A stretch of 64,000 bases of DNA from Hyaloscypha bicolor E. Its lineage: Eukaryota > Ascomycota > Leotiomycetes > Helotiales > Hyaloscyphaceae. Numbering within the stretch: the first letter of the stretch is position 1; each line of letters begins with the position of its first letter. The stretch lies in contig NW_020194589.1 in assembly GCF_002865645.1 (NCBI RefSeq), positions 2,827,750-2,891,749 on the forward strand, given 5' to 3'. Under the pieces are notes generated by a model, which saw only the letters and a program-made list of their open reading frames with translations, did no database searches and was not told the DNA's origin. This document shows, piece after piece, positions 12,029-25,292 of this stretch. The translations under genes were made by a program, and so were the position numbers.

Positions 12029-15000
12029 TGGCAATTTCTGGGCGGCAAGCTAGATTCAATTGTTCCAAAGTTTCCTGGGGCGATGAAGAAAGTCTGATTG
12101 CAAATTTTTCTAGGCGCTCTCCTGGTACATTCGCAAGGCCCAACATTGGAGTTGTATATGAGTGTTTTTTACTAAGGAAAAGAATCCTCGAGTGGTAAAA
12201 CCCAGATTTCTTTTATAACACTCAATATCCTTATATCAACATCGCCCGTTTATGCTGTCTCTTTGAGCCTATGCATTTCTTCATAGCCTTTAGCCTTATC
12301 CTCTCTTCCTAATCAATTAACTTTCTTGATATTTACTTCTCTTAAGATTAACTACCTCTATATACAAATTTATATTCTGGAATATTATGTCTCCTTAGGT
12401 AAGTAGAGTGACTTGCAAACCTCTGGACCAAGACTCGCAATTTGATTCAAGAATGACTCGGAGAGATTAAGAAATCTACCACCTTTAATATTTGACCCAA
12501 CCTGTCTCTTCCCAATCCACCGAGAATCGTCTGACTAATGCACACACATCTTCTTATTCCTCGCAATTAAAGTCATAAATTATCTGTTGAAGCTAAGCCA
12601 TATTGAGTTCTCGCCGTATTAGAACCCGTAGACCTTTCCCTCAGCACCAAACGTTAGACTACTTATAGCTATCGAGAAGGGAGATAGGTTTAACGGTGTA
12701 TATAAATGAGCTGTGGGACTTCAGCAGATATTATTTGCCCGCAGAAACAGTGGTGAGTCTAGCCAATGTGCGAAAATATTCCGAGGCATTAAAACGGCTT
12801 AGGGACAAGGAAGGCGCGTTGTGCCAGATGGCTCAACTTTCTTCGCCGCCGAAACACGGCCGTCACTCTTGCTTGAGGTTTGGTCCTAAGGCCTGTGGAT
12901 ATTGTGCTTTCTTGAAGCAGCGATTGCTGCCTCAGTGCCCCTGAGATAGGCGGCCATAATCTCTCTCAACAGGATCTTGGACTCGGGTCATTTTCTGTTG
13001 ATTGTTGAAGGTGAATCCAGTTTGAGTTGCGAGGAGTTCAGGATCTGAGTTTGGAAGCAAGGTGAAGACAAAGGGCAGGTATTGAGGACGGAAGTTGAAT
13101 AAGAATAGGGTAGCTGGAGAGATCAGGAAGGCGAAGGAGCCGGCAAAAGTTAAGTATCAAAGGTGAAAAGTTAATCGATGGAACAGCGAGGGAGATGGTG
13201 AACAAATGCAATGCCGTGATAGCAGTCTCTTTTCAACTCCCAGTCGAAAATGGCGACCTACAATACTTGAATGATTTAATTGTGGAGGTGAAGTGAAGTC
13301 AAAGCCGAGGAAACAACAAGAAAAGAGACGGAGAAAGGAAACTGTAGAAGTGCAATGAAATCTTGAGGCCGTCCTTCTTCTCCTTTTTGTCTAGACCGGC
13401 GATACTTGAGGGATTGTGTTCTGTTATGAAGGTGACGCGAAGAAGAAAGTTGACGTTGTTGATTTGTATATGCTTTCTGTGGGCGAGATAGGGGTGATTC
13501 CGCTTGTAGCAAGATCCACTTGCTGAAGAAATGTTTTCAATCTTTCTGCTTGATGATTCTGGGATGCTACGATGAGTGGGATTGAGAACTTGGCGAGAGA
13601 GTAAGAAAGGAAGCTTGGTTCGAAGGCAGGAGAGAAGCAAATGTACTTGTCTGTAGAATGCCTTACTAAGTGGTGATGTTTGTATCATCGACGTACCTTT
13701 ACATAGATTATACGTATAGTACAACTTCGAGAAGTCACTCCAAGTCGCTTGTAACCCGGGCTATTGGAATCCTTCCAAGACTCTCGTATCCATTCCCAAA
13801 GACGGGTGAAAAAGCAAAAGGCTTATATGAAACGTGATTGGCATTGTGCTAATTTCTGGAATCACAATGTGGTATTTGGAGAAGGGAAGAGAACGTTCTT
13901 TGGAAGTGTTTACTAGTAATCTTGGGGATATCACGGTGATGATATGAAAGTGTCCATAAAGACTTAATCCGCATTTGCTCTTGAAACATAACTACTCTCT
14001 ATAATATGAGAATATCATCCCCTTCGCATGAACTTATGTCTTACCTCCTCCATCCAACCTACAACTATGTATAGTAGAAGAACTTCCTACCTCCACAGCC
14101 ACGCCACAATATCAGCCAGCGCACTCAATCACAACACCGCATAATAACAAGGTAACAGAGACATTTCAACCCCGCCCACAACACAAAATTCTTTCCTATT
14201 TAGCATTGTGCGAGCCTGCGAGCCATCTTGGGGACGGAGGACGTGTATGCGTGAGCGAGCGCACAGAGCGTGCATGAAGCGGATGTTTCACTTCGCTTTA
14301 TGTCTTGAGGCGGAGCAGTATTTATAGCGGACGTTAGGCGCTGAGTTTATGTGAGTTCGGTGTCTGTGATTTGCTTTTGTAGGTTCGTTGTGGATGTGGA
14401 TGTGTGGGTTTGTGAGGGTTCTGGTGTTGTTTTTTGGGCTTCGCTTGTGAAGGAGGGAGGATAGGGGGTTAAAGGTTGGAATTGAGTTCGACGATGCGAA
14501 TGCTTTCGCGGATGTTCGATGAGGGTTGTGGAATTGCGATTGTTTTGCTGGAGGGAAATTAAGCTATGGAGAAGAGGAGGAAAAGCTTGTGAGGTTCGGC
14601 CAGCTGGGTCGGTGGGAGAAAAGGGGTTGTGGTGTCTCTTGGTATTCGAATGAGCTTGGGAGTTGACTAGAGCACTCGACAACGGCGAAGTGCTTGCAAA
14701 CGTCTGATGGAAGTTGGAGGAAGAGATGTACTTTGTTGAAAGTCAACGGCGACTCGTTATGAAGAGGTGGAGGGCTTCGGCGATTTGAGTTCGGTTCGCG
14801 GCAGGTCGGTTGCTACTCGGCGATGGTTCAGGCTGTTTGTGAGTCGCACTCGAGTTCGGAATCGAAGGAGAGGATGTTATAGGAGTAACGTACGGTTATC
14901 TATGGCTTTATTCGCTGGTATTTTGTTTTTCACCTAAAGATTTTGTGTTTAGCTCCGTGGTCGTGGGGATTTCCCTTTCGTAGGAAAGCTTCTACATCAT

Positions 15001-16700
15001 TTTATTATATTTACAAGCAGCCTTTTGGGTAACAAGCCTGAGCATCTGCGAAAAGGGCAGAACCTGTGCTCAGGAGAAGCACCCAAGGGCTCTCCATCCT
15101 TCTTTCCTACCTCAGAACGGGACGGGTCGAGCGCAGAGCGCAGAGCTCAGGAGGTTGGAGATCCAATGGCAAGAGACTCGAGGAGTCCGAGGAGGCGCCC
15201 AACGATTCTGGGGGCCGCCTCCAACGCTCGAGGACAGCGGCTTCCCAGATTGTATTCGTGGTCTTCTTGGTCAAGCTTGGTGTCTTGCCAAATGTCACAA
15301 CGTGCCATTCCCATGAGCTAAGGATGCAAAGGTTTCTGTAAAGAGACTTATCCGATCTATCCGCGTTTCGAGACAAAAGGCGGGGATAAATCGACATGTC
15401 ATTGCGTTAGTACCTAGTCTGGAATATCCTCAAGGAGGGCTGCGTCCCTTTGATTATGGTCCATTAGGATTTCCCGCAGCTTCCCTCGTCCGGTACGGTA
15501 TGACGAGCCCACCAATTAGTGGGATCATATGCCTTGATTTATCTTACCATTGTCAGTTATAGGTTGCAGAGATATTTCAAGCTACTATCCCATTAGGGCC
15601 GAGCATGTTGTTTCCTCCAAAAGGGGAGCGGGGATGCGTAGCGCCAACGAGGAATCGCACCATCAGAAGGACAGCGGCGAGAGCGGTATTTTATGTTATG
15701 GGTTACCTTGAACGTCAACAGACACACCAGTTCAGTAAGATCGTTACCAAGTTTAAGAGTTCAACTCATTTGTTTTAGTTGCTGAGATTGCATAGTCAGA
15801 AAGAAGTTCCTGTGACATTACTCGAAGTGGATACTTATCTCGAAAGTGTGGTTCAAACATTATATCAAGCCACTGAATCATATGTGGAACATCGTTTCGA
15901 TATGCTGAGCTGGTTTATAGGTAGGGGAATATCGTAATCTTCAGTTGGGCCCTAAAACCATAAATTTTACATTAATTGTCCCTTAAGATTAATTTTCATA
16001 CACTTCAATTAAGCATGTAATTTGATAGCAAGCACTTAAAGTGTCTAAAATTAGGAACTTCGCCCCTTTCAAGAAGTTCAGCGACTAAGGTACGACTGCG
16101 GAACGCCGCGATCTCGCAGAACAAGGCGGATCCGAAGTTAACTAATTGTTTCGATCCTTTGGGCGGCAGGATATTACGACCAGCCACTGAAGAGCTCTCG
16201 AGATACATTGTTACGAGCATCTCGCCCTGCACGCTCCGTACCTTCCAAACTCTGAGGGCAGTAATCGAGGAGGCAGGTGATCGAAGCCTAGAGTTCGTGG
16301 AATCGGATTAAGAAAGAGACTCGGCACGCTGATAATAAAAAGCAGGACAAGTATAGGAACAAACCCCTCCAGTTCACTGCGTGGAGAGGCTATCACTCGC
16401 CAGCATCTCCGGTTGCCATATCATCTGACTTATTCTGCAAGAGTTATGAGGAGGCCATACTTGGCTTTTGACGGTCCACCCCACAACTCCATGGAGGCGA
16501 GCCATAGAACCCCAGTTTCCCACCCGTTCCGCAGTTGAAAGGCAGATTTCATCTATATCCCTGCGGCCACTGCGACATCTTGCTGACGAGCTTTCGGAGA
16601 CGGCTGGTAGAGATCGAGTGATGATGGGACCATGCAAGAGCATGTGAAAGTGTATTCAACTCATTTCGGGCTCATACAGAGTTTGTATGATAGTATGCGA
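12029..16700. other. Gene desert, left part, with AT-rich patches
   Basis: No open frame here shows a domain, codon bias or plausible splicing. AT-rich patches at about 12200-12720 and 15940-16030 (TTAAGATTAA-type sequence) contrast with GC-richer neighbours and look like mutated repeat debris, but no transposase or reverse-transcriptase motif survives. A TATA-like TATTTATAG sits at about 14320 with no clear gene on either side. Unannotated noncoding RNA or very short genes cannot be excluded. Confidence 0.4.
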
Positions 16701-19575
16701 TTTAATGGCAAGCAAGCTCATATAAACGCTGTCAAATGCAATCACCGCACTGATGCGTGACGCTGACTGTGGACCGATATTCGGATATCTTCAAAGCTCT
16801 CATAGAGCGTATGCATAAATCATGCAGTATAGCTATAATCGATTGGAAGGCGGCCTGGGGGTATATGATCGACGGGAGGGTCTCGATAAAGTCATCATGC
16901 CGGCGGCCATTGAAGTGCGAATCTCTCAAAGTTCTGTGGGTTGTGACACAAGTCCTGCTTCGGAAATTAAACAGCAGTCGAGAAGGAGCTCTCCAGAACA
17001 CTAAGCGGCGCGTACGGAGAGTTCTTTGACTCCTTGAGCTGCTGGTCATCACTTTAGCTGAGTTCGCTAGCTAGATTTGTCGATTGTGATCTCACCAAGG
17101 CCAGGTGACGCTCAGGTAAGATTGGGGCTCCAAGGTTTGCATCATCGCAGGGGCAGGGTAGTCACCGGAGGTTGGTTGTTCCTTGCTATTTTCGAGTCAG
17201 TATGGAAATCGATATGATTGGCGTGTTCCAGGGGGGTCATGGACATGGTGGTCGCGGCAGGGCCTGGTTTGCTGCCCAACCCACGGGCCACGTCCTGGTT
17301 CGATCGTGGCGAACTTAGGGCTTGGTTCGGGTTAGCTTCCATGAATGCTGGGGAGCAATACAAGTAGACGCGATTGCTTGCAAGTTGCAACATCGAGTGA
17401 CTTCACAGTTAGCTCGTGGCTGAGACTCATCAGACATAATAGTAGGTACTCGAGGCATATCAAACCTGAGTCGAGTCAAGCCACGCAGAAGGCCCGAGGA
17501 GGCAAGGGCGTGCGGCCCTTACCGTGTCAGTCCATGGGTCCAAATTATGGACAAGCCCCCAAAAGGGCCGGGTGGTGAAGATACTCAGCAGTCAGCACAG
17601 CCAAACTCTTGTTCGTAAACGGTCAAATAAAACAAATGCCTGGACAATGGACCCGACTCCCGAGGCGTGAGACACATGACGGCATTGGCGGCGCGTTTGA
17701 GTTCTGAGCTCTGAGCTCTGGAAAGTGTCACTCCCGGCCTGAGGCTTGGCCTACAGGCGATTGTGACAACTGAAGCCACAATTTTGGTAGGATCAACGAC
17801 ATCATGAAAGACCCATCCAAGGAGTGAACTGCATCCGGGATTCAGATTCAAGATGGATGGTAATCGCTCAATCGCGGTGAAGGTCGTTACTTTTTTGATA
17901 CTTGTCTTTCAAGGCCCTCTCCACGGCGAGGCGATATCCGTTGTACTCCTCTCAGGCCGCAAATCTTGCCACCAGGGCGTTTAATGAGGCATGCAGTCTG
18001 CAGAAGGGAGCACAAGAATTTGCTCGGCCTATTCATGGGGGGTTTAAACTTGCAGATAGGAGTGCTGATGGAAGAGGCTTGCAGATGCAGTTCTGCAAGT
18101 GGCGCGCATCCAGCCTCTACTCCCAAACCGCGGTAGCCCCGAGTCGGAAATGGCAACGGTTGGCTCAGAGCCTCAGCGAAGCGCACATCCCTCCTGTTCC
18201 TGGATTAGATTGAACATCAACTGCGGATTCAGTGCTGGAGAGAAGGGCCTAAAGAGAAGGCAGACTCTGAGGCTCTCTTGACATCATCAGAGGTTGTCGC
18301 TTTTTGCATCTTTTGAGGTAGGCTCAACGGAGGGCGCCTAGCCCAGTTCTTTTTCTTTTTTCTCCCGCATGGCCTTTTTCCCAAAAAAAGCACCTCGCCG
18401 CGTGGGTTTCGCGTGCTGGAACGGCGGAAACGTGCTACCCGCGGGCTCTGGAAGGGGCCTCCTCTGCTGTGCGACATGACAGACTGACGCCTGAAAGGCC
18501 CAGTTCCGCTACTGGTTGTCCTTTTTGCTCTCGAGGGAAAACTTGGCGAGAGGATGTGGTCCGCCGTCAAACAGATTGAAGCCCGCCAAGTCTGGGCCAA
18601 AAGACCAAGATCGCTCTCAGCTTCAGTGTTTGCCATCGAACTCCACAAAAGTCAGACCACGTGCGAGACGTGAATACCTGCTATGACGTCAAGGTGTTGA
18701 TGCGGGAGTGCGGGAGTAAATGCCCGCTCTTCAGACGTTCGAGCTCAATCGTCAAAGCCTAAGTCCTCGGCGCATGTTGCTGCGAACCCACTGATCTGAA
18801 CAAGCACGAGGCTGTCAATTCGATGTGCTCGGCCGTCTCCTTACAGAAATCTGAAACGAGACTTCTGATATAGGGCAACCTGGTTTATGCGTCCTACGTG
18901 GGAGCATAACCTGGTCATATGTGATATGATATGATCTTATAGAAGTTCGCGAAGCTGAACAACTGAGCGCGGTCATGTTCAAGGGTCGCGGAGACGACCC
19001 TGATCCGAGGCTGGCCCAGAATCAACGAAAGCGCAGCAGCCACATGCTGCAGCGCGAAAGCCTCGTACGAAGCTCTGCAGAAGACCGTACTGACACAAAG
19101 CAATATCCTCGACAGCCATCGAGAATTCATTGCGAGGTGATTCAGATGTTGTTTTTGAATTGCATCTCAACAGTTACTGTAGCTGTTGCCCGGGTTCCGC
19201 AGAGTTCTCGGCGACTTTGCCCCTAGCGAGGATATGAATCCATGATCCGTCCTCGTCCTCGTCCCCGCGCAATTGATTCTGATATGCCTGTCGTTCCGAT
19301 TCGCCTCTGCCATGTGCTTCCCTCGCGACACCACGCCGACGTCCCAAGCGGATGCGTCCTGCAGCATCCCGTCGCGAGCTAAGGTTAGGTCGGGGTCGGG
19401 GGCTGGGGCCGGGAGCAGACCGTGCCACGAAAGACCCAGAGACAGAAGCCCGGATTCGGTCGTGCACGCTTTGAAAAAAGCGTCCTGGTGAAGCGGGCCG
19501 CGGGACGCATTCGAGACCGTGAAGCATGCCGAAGAGGCCAAGTGCTTTGTAGTTTGATCAGGGCCGGCCGAGAGA
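16701..19575. other. Gene desert, right part
   Basis: GC-richer than the left part, with many short open frames on both strands but none with a recognisable domain. A small GATATGATATGAT-type tandem run is at about 18920. I see nothing else that I can support. Confidence 0.4.
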
Positions 19576-19577
19576 TA

Positions 19578-19751
19578 CAGTGAAACCTCGATATAAGGAT
19601 ACCGAAATTGTTCCCAAAAACTAAGGATATACCGAGGTATCCTTATAACGAGGTGTGGCACACAGCAAAATTAATCCCTGCGGGGCCAGCAGATGTATCC
19701 TTATGTCAAGGATATCTTTATATTGAGTATCCTTATAGCGAGGTTTCACTG
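19578..19751. mobile_element. Pogo-type MITE (174 bp) with TA target duplication
   Basis: A short nonautonomous DNA element. Its ends form inverted repeats of about 25 bp: the left end starts CAGTGAAACCTCG, then A, then TATAAGGATAC; the right end, read on the other strand, is the same except C for A at position 14. It is flanked by TA on both sides (19576-19577 and 19752-19753), the target duplication of Tc1/mariner/pogo elements. CAGTGAAACCTCG resembles pogo/Tigger termini. Inside, sub-terminal copies of the GGATATACCGAGG / CCTTATAACGAGG theme recur, so the single strand could fold. There is no coding capacity. The near-perfect ends suggest a fairly recent insertion. Confidence 0.85.
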
Positions 19752-19947
19752 TACTACATTACGGTAAGCTTCCCGTTCCGTGTGGGGTGGGGAGAGGGGA
19801 AGGAATCGATCGTGGACATCGGACGAAATGCCAAGGAACCGTTGCGGGCGATCATTCGAGCGTTGCAGGACACGGATGACGGGGCAGCAGGCTTCAGGGC
19901 GGAGGTGGAGCTCGCGAGCAGGTGGACCAAGCTCAACTGCGACTACG

Positions 19948-19976
19948 GTACTGTACATAATTTACATGTACAGTAC
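19948..19976. repeat. Palindrome built on TACTGTAC
   Basis: Arms GTACTGTACAT (19948-19958) and ATGTACAGTAC (19966-19976) are perfect 11-bp inverted repeats around a 7-nt loop. More TACTGTAC copies follow directly to about 19999, and another copy lies at about 20697. Confidence 0.75.
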
Positions 19977-21165
19977 TGTACTGTAACTGTACTGTACTCA
20001 ACAACCTTCGACTTCGAAGCTGCTTCGAAATGACGGCCGTGCGAGCTCAGACGACGCCAATGTTCGACTCGGATCGGTGTCGATTCGACGCCCAGTCTGT
20101 CGATAGTCCGTCTGCATGGAGGCTTGGGATATTGTTGGTTGGGTGAGTTCGGGTGACACGTCTGACGTTCGACGAGGGCAGAGAGTGCCTCTCTCCTGTG
20201 GTAGCCGTGCACCGGCCGGTGACTTGCAGACGGGGCTGCATCTGGACGACTTCGGCGTCCATGACGCTGGTGGGGAGGGGGGCGGAGGGGGCCGGAGGTG
20301 AGGGGACTCAGGGGAGGGGGTGGGATTCCGGATAGGAACCGGGGAAGGCGGAGGAAAGGAGGCTTACTTGGTAGAGACGGGAAAGGCAACCAACGACATT
20401 CTCGAGGTAGACGGCTCTTGTTCTTCGGCCATTACTTGTATTGACGACACGGGGCGGCAGGTGCTGCACGTCGCTGCAGGCTCCGGGCTGCATGCAGGTC
20501 CCTCTAGCTTCATCCCGCTCCCCCACCCCCCCTGGAATAGACAAATAATAGACCTGGTGGACCCTCAGGCGGTCGTCGCTTGTCGACGCCTGTACTTTAT
20601 CTCGCTCCGCAGCAAATAGCTCTGCAGCGCGTGTGGGTGCACACAGCAATATAGTATGCGTATCCGTATGCGTGTGTGCTGCACTGCAAATCATTGTACT
20701 GTACAACCGCTGTATATTCTGCCACGGGCAACGCGTGTCCTAGAGATCCGGAATGGCTGCAACAGGCGAGCGTACCGGCACCCGCCGAAGGCCTGGCCAT
20801 GCAGCCACAGTGCGTCTGGTTATCTGATATGCACCTCGAGACCGATTTTGCACGCCCAATTCACAAGGCATGGCCTTCGAGAAGGAACGCATGCCGTGCC
20901 GTTGTGTGCTCGCTGCCATGGACAGGGCGCCTCCTCCTTACCCGTCCACACTGCCGGATCTAGTGTAAATATACCGTAGATGGCCGCCCTGTGCGTGGCC
21001 GCTGCAGGAAACCCAGCCAGCATGTACTTCGAGGTCGGAGTAGGAGTCGAAGAACGAGGGACGAGGTACGAGGAACAATGTAGTAGCGCTGAGTATGGAA
21101 CATACTCTAGACTTTCCACTGGGAAAAAGCAACGCAACGGCGAAGACCAGTCGAGACGGAGATAA

Positions 21166-21195
21166 AGATCCAGATCCAGATCCAGATCCAGATCT
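21166..21195. repeat. AGATCC hexanucleotide microsatellite
   Basis: Five head-to-tail copies of AGATCC, the last ending in T instead of C. Noncoding context. Confidence 0.85.
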
Positions 21196-22555
21196 CCACT
21201 ACTCCGTACCTAGTACACCGTACGCACGGGGCCCGCCGTGATCGTGTCACTCCGCTGGTTCTTTCGCGGGTTGGCGACGACACCGAAAGCAGCTACCCGA
21301 AGCGATGCAAATAATTCTCCATCGGCCAGCCTCGCAGGCGCGATCTCCAGGAGGCGTCTGGAATGCCGGCTGCAGAGGCGTATTATTTGCACTCAGTCAT
21401 CCCAAGCAGCAGGGGTTGCGGAGCTTCCATGTCTGTCTGGAGCGCTCAGACGATCGCGTCCAAGCAACTCGGAGATCGAGGGCCTGGTCGTTGCGCTGCA
21501 GCGGTGACGGACGACAGACGAACGACGGCAGTGCAGATGCTGGCATTGCTGGCCCTCCCACTTCTCAATCAGCGCCAGCGTGAACGCCAACCTCGTCTCC
21601 AGACATCAGCAATGCCCTGGCCCTGCTGCTGCTGCTGCTGCGTCTCCCTCTCCACATCCTCAGCACAGTCCACTCCTGTCACCAACGCACCCATGCCGCG
21701 CCAAATTCCCTACCCTGCCCTGCCCAGCCTGCCCTCTTCCTTGTTGCTTTCATCCTGTCCAGTCTTGTGCCTTCAGCCTATCCGGCCTCCCCTCCCCTTC
21801 AGTGCAGTGCTCTTGCTCGGCCCATCTGCTCCCAGAGTCCCATCCCATCTCCTGCTCTGCTCGCCGACGGCAAGCCTGTGCCCCCCGTCCCAGCGCCATC
21901 TGCCTGCCCTGCCTGTCAGTTCGGAGATGCCTATCTGCTGGCCCAGTCGTGGTGGCGTTGCTGAGATAGCTTTAAAGAGTTCCTGCCTGCCATCTGCCCC
22001 TACCTGCGGGTCCATAAGTGCGACTTGGGAAGGGGGTATCAAGTCGTACTGTATTGTCCGAGCTTACTCTCGCACACCTGGCACATACCTGGGACTACCC
22101 TCTGAACTGTTCGCCTCCGGCACTTTCAAGTCTGCTGGGTTTGGTCCGTCTATCAAGCAGCAGCAAGCTCCCAGCTCCCAGCTTCGAAGCGTTGACACTT
22201 GACACCTAAGAGACCTGTGCCTGTGCTGGTGCGTTGTGCAGGACGTCGCTACACCTGGCCTCTCGCCGAGGCCTTGTACCTTTCATTTCCATCTCGCGGG
22301 GCAGATCTTGTGCCCTCAGGATCGAGGAGGCGCCAATAACCCAGCAGAGCTCTCATTTCCACTTTCTGTTTGCGGCAAACGGAGCAGGCCACGGCCATCA
22401 CGGGATCCTTGAGACGCTCTTCACTTGCTGTGTCTCAAAAGGCGCATCCTCTCGCTGTTGTTCGAATCTGAATCTCAACCGCCCATTCATTCAGATCTGA
22501 TCAAATCGAGTCCCGCGAAGCTGGACAGCCCAATCACGGCGCCACCTTGCAAACA

Positions 22556-22609
22556 GAGAAGAGAGACAGAGAAGAGAGACAGAGAGGGAGAGAGGGAGAG
22601 AGAGAGAGC
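22556..22609. repeat. GA-rich microsatellite
   Basis: Imperfect AGAGACAG / GGGAGAGA purine run in the pyrimidine-rich upstream region of vosA. Could form a triplex or act as a GAGA-like element; no function is shown. Confidence 0.75.
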
Positions 22610-23569
22610 CTGCTACTGCATTCGGACTGGTTGCCCAGCCCAATCGAGCCGTATCACACATATCACGGCTTCCCTGGGCCGCTGGCTGGCTGTTCGACAC
22701 TTCTTCCTCCTGTCACCTCATTTCTCTGGCTGGCGGCACTGCGCATTGTAAGTACCTGCTTCCAAATGCCAGTGCCGCGCGCTGCTCGCCCGTTGTCTAC
22801 CACCCGTCGACACTGGACTGCAGGCCACGCCAATCACCTGCGCTGCTTCAGTCTCTCACTATCCCCGGGGGACCATACACATAACCCCCCTCAAATTCTG
22901 GTCCTCCACACCAAACCGTCTTCGACGGACTGCTCGACGGCTCTACCCTAATCCGAGACAAGGAGCTCTACTTGTCGAAGGCAAGGCTAAGTGACCCTTC
23001 CCGTCTGTCAGCCTTGTCACTTTACATCATCCCGGCGCACTTGTCTCGTCTTAACCTTGGATCGACGTTGGATTATAAGGACCGCTGCAAAGACTTCGGA
23101 GCCTACCGAAAAAGAGCGTCCACTAGCTGCCCCGACTTCCCCCAAAGCAGCATCTTCAAACCTCAAGACTCGCGCCTTCCTTCCATTGGCCATCAGCCTA
23201 ACCTCGGACGCCACTACTTGGGACGAAGACGCCATCTATCCATCGAAAGGCCAAGGTCTGTCCCCAACCAGGTTTGACGTCGAAAGTCAAACGGTCCGGG
23301 GAGGAATTAGCACCCCACCAACGTCTTCTATGACACTGTTTTTTGCTCGTGCGAATTCCAGAAGCCCTAAAGACGACGCACCTCATGCCAGGCATCTTTA
23401 TAACCATAGCCAGTCCTCCTCTGGGTCTCGATTATTGCATCCTACCACAAACCCTATCCTTCTGCCCCGGAGAGTCTCTTCAAGTATCTAGAAAAGCATC
23501 TCGATCGCAATAGACACTCGAGGACCAAGGAACCCAAAAGACCAGGCTGGAGAAGCCCCCACAGTATCC

Positions 23570-25292
23570 ATGAACGTCGTCCACTCAACCCACCAGTTCG
23601 CAGACGCGGCCACCGCCCAAATCCAAGGCCTGAGAAGGTACGTCCTCTCGACCTACACCTTCACAAAGCTGCTCTACCAAAGCTCTTGAATTGTGTTTCC
23701 TCTAACCATTCGCTAACCATGCCGTTGTTCAGTGATCATTGTCAGCTCATCATTAGACAAGGGCCTGAGAATGCCAGAGTCGCCGTTGGCAAAGAGAAAG
23801 GTACACCATCTTCAAGTGGGCATTGCATTGTAGCTGAAGCTGATCCACTGTCCAGATCGTAAACCTGTAGATCCACCGCCAATCATCCAGCTCAAAATCA
23901 GCCAGCAGTCGGACCCAAGTCAAAACTATTTGCAAAGTACGAGTCTCTTTGACTGGCGGGAAGTACTCAAGCTAATCTCCCCTTTCTTTAGGTCCTTACT
24001 TTTTCATGTCATGTAGTCTCGTAGGCGAAGACGAAGGAATACCGCAAGGACCTCTCGGCGCTGCATTGGCTGGTACTTTGGTTTCGTCTCTCCACCGCCT
24101 CAAGGACTCTGACAACCTCGATGGAGCCTTCTTCGTCTTTGGGGACCTCTCGGTCAAGCTCGAAGGAACATTCCGACTGCAATTCAACCTCTACGAAATG
24201 CGCCAAAATGAGTGCTATCACATCAAAGCCATCCTATCGAATTCTTTTCCGGTTCACTCGACGAAAAACTTCCAAGGAATGTCTGAATCCACTTTTCTGA
24301 CCCGGTCGTTCAGTGATCAGGGTGTTCGGCTTCGATTACGAAAGGAGCCGAGGACTTTGCTCAGAAAACGCGGACCTGCTCACGATGACTACCAGCCAAG
24401 ACATTACCGTACCTCCAATCGACACTCGAGCCAAGGAGTAGAACGGCAAGTGACGAGCCCAGAGTCCCAAGATGCTGTTCGTCAGGGTCAAAATGAGCAG
24501 GGAGATTTTGTCGAATCGCCACAGGGGCTTTCCGGCTACGATCAGCGCCCTCCAATGGGTCGCCGTTTCTCGCAGCAGTCTACTTCTTCATACCAGGGGA
24601 TGTCTTACGATGAGTCTAACAAACGGCCCCGGACTGGATCCGGACATGGCCAAACGCCAACATTCAATCAACAGCAGCCTCTAGACAGCCCGCAATATAG
24701 GGGTGTGTATCCAGATCCCCAGCAATCTCCCTTCAGTTCTTTCTCGCCGCAAGGAGGGCAAGCAGGTAACTTTTCGTACGCCTATTCCTCGCCCCCCCAT
24801 TCTTCGGCACTCGCTGCTCGAGATCAATACTTTTCTCGGAGGGTTAGAACACACACTGGCACTACCTCACCATACGATCAGCCTCAGAGATCGCCGCAAT
24901 ACCAGACCTTTCCACCTCAGCCACAAGCTATTCATTATCAGCCATCACCACGGCAACAATACGACGGTGCGATGATGGCGCCTTCTCCCCCACCGCCACG
25001 CCTTGACATTGCCTTGGGTTCTTTGGAGAATCTTGGACTCAGGGGCCCGATTTCCCCTATCGGAGCACCTCCAGCACTCGGGATGGGTCCGCCGATGTAT
25101 GGAAGAATAGCCACTAATATGCCTTATTTGCCAAGCTCGGGCAGACGCGATTCCTACCCAGCGGGGTTTCAGAGTCCGAATCCGAACGTAAATCTTTCAG
25201 CTGGTAGCATGGCAGGAATACCAGGAATGTACGTGACAAGGTCACCAGCTGTTACCACAAGCGGATCGGGAGGACTGGAGGGTCGCTACTAG
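23570..25292 (+). CDS. vosA: Velvet-domain developmental regulator, VosA type
   Basis: Velvet proteins bind DNA with an NF-kB-like fold and pair with VelB to control sporulation, spore trehalose and secondary metabolism; VosA is Ryp2 in Histoplasma. Exons 23570-23637, 23733-23800, 23856-23936 and 23992-25292; about 505 aa. The velvet domain spans about residues 23-182: [84 protein letters not shown] and [11 protein letters not shown]. It is compact, without the ~100-residue insertion of VelB, and lies at the N-terminus with a long Gln/Pro/Ser-rich tail, which fits VosA rather than VeA or VelC. All three introns have GTAC donors. The tail has a [11 protein letters not shown] region suited to transcriptional activation. 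The very large upstream region suggests complex regulation. Confidence 0.92.

Larger units (their letters stand above)
19754..23569. other. Long gene-poor, pyrimidine-rich region upstream of vosA
   Basis: About 3.8 kb without a supportable gene. The plus strand is C/T-rich from about 21550 to 23550, as in the promoters and long 5' leaders of fungal developmental regulators, so the part nearest 23569 is probably the vosA promoter and 5'-UTR. It also holds palindromes and microsatellites listed separately. The open frames of 60-279 codons follow from the compositional bias and show no domain. Confidence 0.45.

Noticed and set aside
21363..22202. 279-codon plus-strand frame
   Set aside because: Cys/Pro/Ser/Leu composition comes from CT-rich DNA; no domain, and other frames in the same stretch are also open.
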